From an uncultured Eubacteriales bacterium (lineage in GTDB: Bacteria > Bacillota > Clostridia > Christensenellales > Borkfalkiaceae), in NCBI GenBank assembly GCA_958405585.1, contig CATYEP010000130.1, positions 1-5,559 of the forward strand: DNA of 5,559 bases, given 5' to 3'. The notes under the pieces are model-generated. The model was not told the origin of the DNA, searched no databases, and saw nothing but the letters and a program-made list of their open reading frames with translations. Below are positions 5,344 to 5,559 of this stretch, piece by piece. Made by a program: the position numbers and the translations under genes. Each line of letters begins with the position of its first letter. The first letter of the stretch is position 1.

Positions 5344-5410
5344 GAAAACTTTTTTCAGAGCAAAGAAGACAGAAAAAACGTACCATTTGTTAAAACTCGG
5401 TATTTTTGTA
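5344..5410 (+). repeat. Copy 2 of the ~65-bp diverged tandem repeat
   Basis: This is the second copy, with the invariant TTGTTAAAACTC at 5387-5398. The stem of copy 1 is kept as AGCAAA (5359-5364) with TTTGTT (5386-5391). A G-C pair in copy 1 becomes A-T here and an A-T pair becomes G-T, while the innermost pair is lost. It is followed by a palindrome at 5405-5418. Confidence 0.7.
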
Positions 5411-5418
5411 TATACAAA
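5405..5418. repeat. 14-bp palindrome TTTGTATATACAAA
   Basis: A perfect 14-bp palindrome overlaps the end of the second repeat copy and leads into AT-rich sequence with TATAAT at 5419-5424. It could be a protein-binding site near a promoter for something beyond the window edge, but no matching -35 box was found. Confidence 0.5.
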
Positions 5419-5460
5419 TATAATAAATTGTAACAAAGATAATATTTTAAAGACAAGGAC

Positions 5461-5559
5461 GTGGGGGGGGGTGTTTGTGGGCCCGGCGGGATAATATAAA
5501 AAATGACGCCCCCAAGAAAAAAGAGGGGGGCGGGCAGAATTTTATTTTATTGCCCGGGG
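5461..5559. other. Homopolymer- and hairpin-rich end sequence, possibly an assembly or sequencing artefact
   Basis: The last 100 bases hold nine G in a row (5463-5471), a GCCCCC/GGGGGC hairpin (5508-5513 with 5526-5531) and directly after it CGGGCA/TGCCCG (5531-5536 with 5551-5556) around an A/T loop. No gene is visible. The mix of G runs and A/T runs differs from everything else in the window. Confidence 0.5.

Noticed and set aside
5255..5410. CRISPR array
   Set aside because: Only two imperfect copies with many differences, no set of equal spacers and no cas genes.

Overview
The window looks like chromosomal DNA of a Gram-positive, Firmicutes-type bacterium, most likely a Clostridia member. 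The evidence is strong AAGGAG/GGAG ribosome binding sites, near-consensus sigma-A promoters, an rplM-rpsI ribosomal pair, a lipobox lipoprotein with a soluble beta-rich ectodomain, and intrinsic terminators. Most of it has moderate GC. The first 330 bases and the last 300 bases are visibly AT-richer. The window begins inside a gene and ends in odd homopolymer-rich sequence, so it may be a whole contig rather than a slice.

Layout, left to right. (1) 3-296, plus strand: the end of an unrecognised gene, possibly a DinB-like protein, open at the left edge. (2) 335-372: a 15-bp stem that works as a terminator in both directions between converging genes. (3) 438-2378, minus strand: a 646-residue lipoprotein with YYF/YLYF-type repeats, with its own promoter and a roughly 90-nt leader. 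(4) 2379-2574: a divergent intergenic region with a perfect 10-bp inverted repeat, one arm of which covers the lipoprotein -35 box. (5) 2575-2826, plus strand: an 83-residue hypothetical protein. (6) 2827-3105: about 280 bases with no gene I can support, ending in a very stable GC-rich hairpin next to the operon terminator. (7) 3175-4032, minus strand: rplM then rpsI, with a textbook promoter, a candidate leader hairpin and a clear intrinsic terminator. (8) 4297-5211, plus strand: a flavin-reductase-like protein with a C-terminal segment resembling the PCP_red family. It is transcribed divergently from rplM, and a 12-bp palindrome lies inside its promoter spacer. (9) 5220-5252: its terminator. 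(10) 5255-5410: two diverged copies of a roughly 65-bp sequence. (11) 5461-5559: homopolymer- and hairpin-rich end sequence, possibly artefactual.

The ribosomal pair is housekeeping. The lipoprotein, small protein and flavoprotein are separate transcription units, and nothing in the sequence ties them into one pathway. I do not see a complete new defence, mobile or biosynthetic system. The least explained items are the tandem non-coding repeat at the right end, the flavin reductase/PCP_red-like fusion, and the inverted repeat between the lipoprotein and the small gene.
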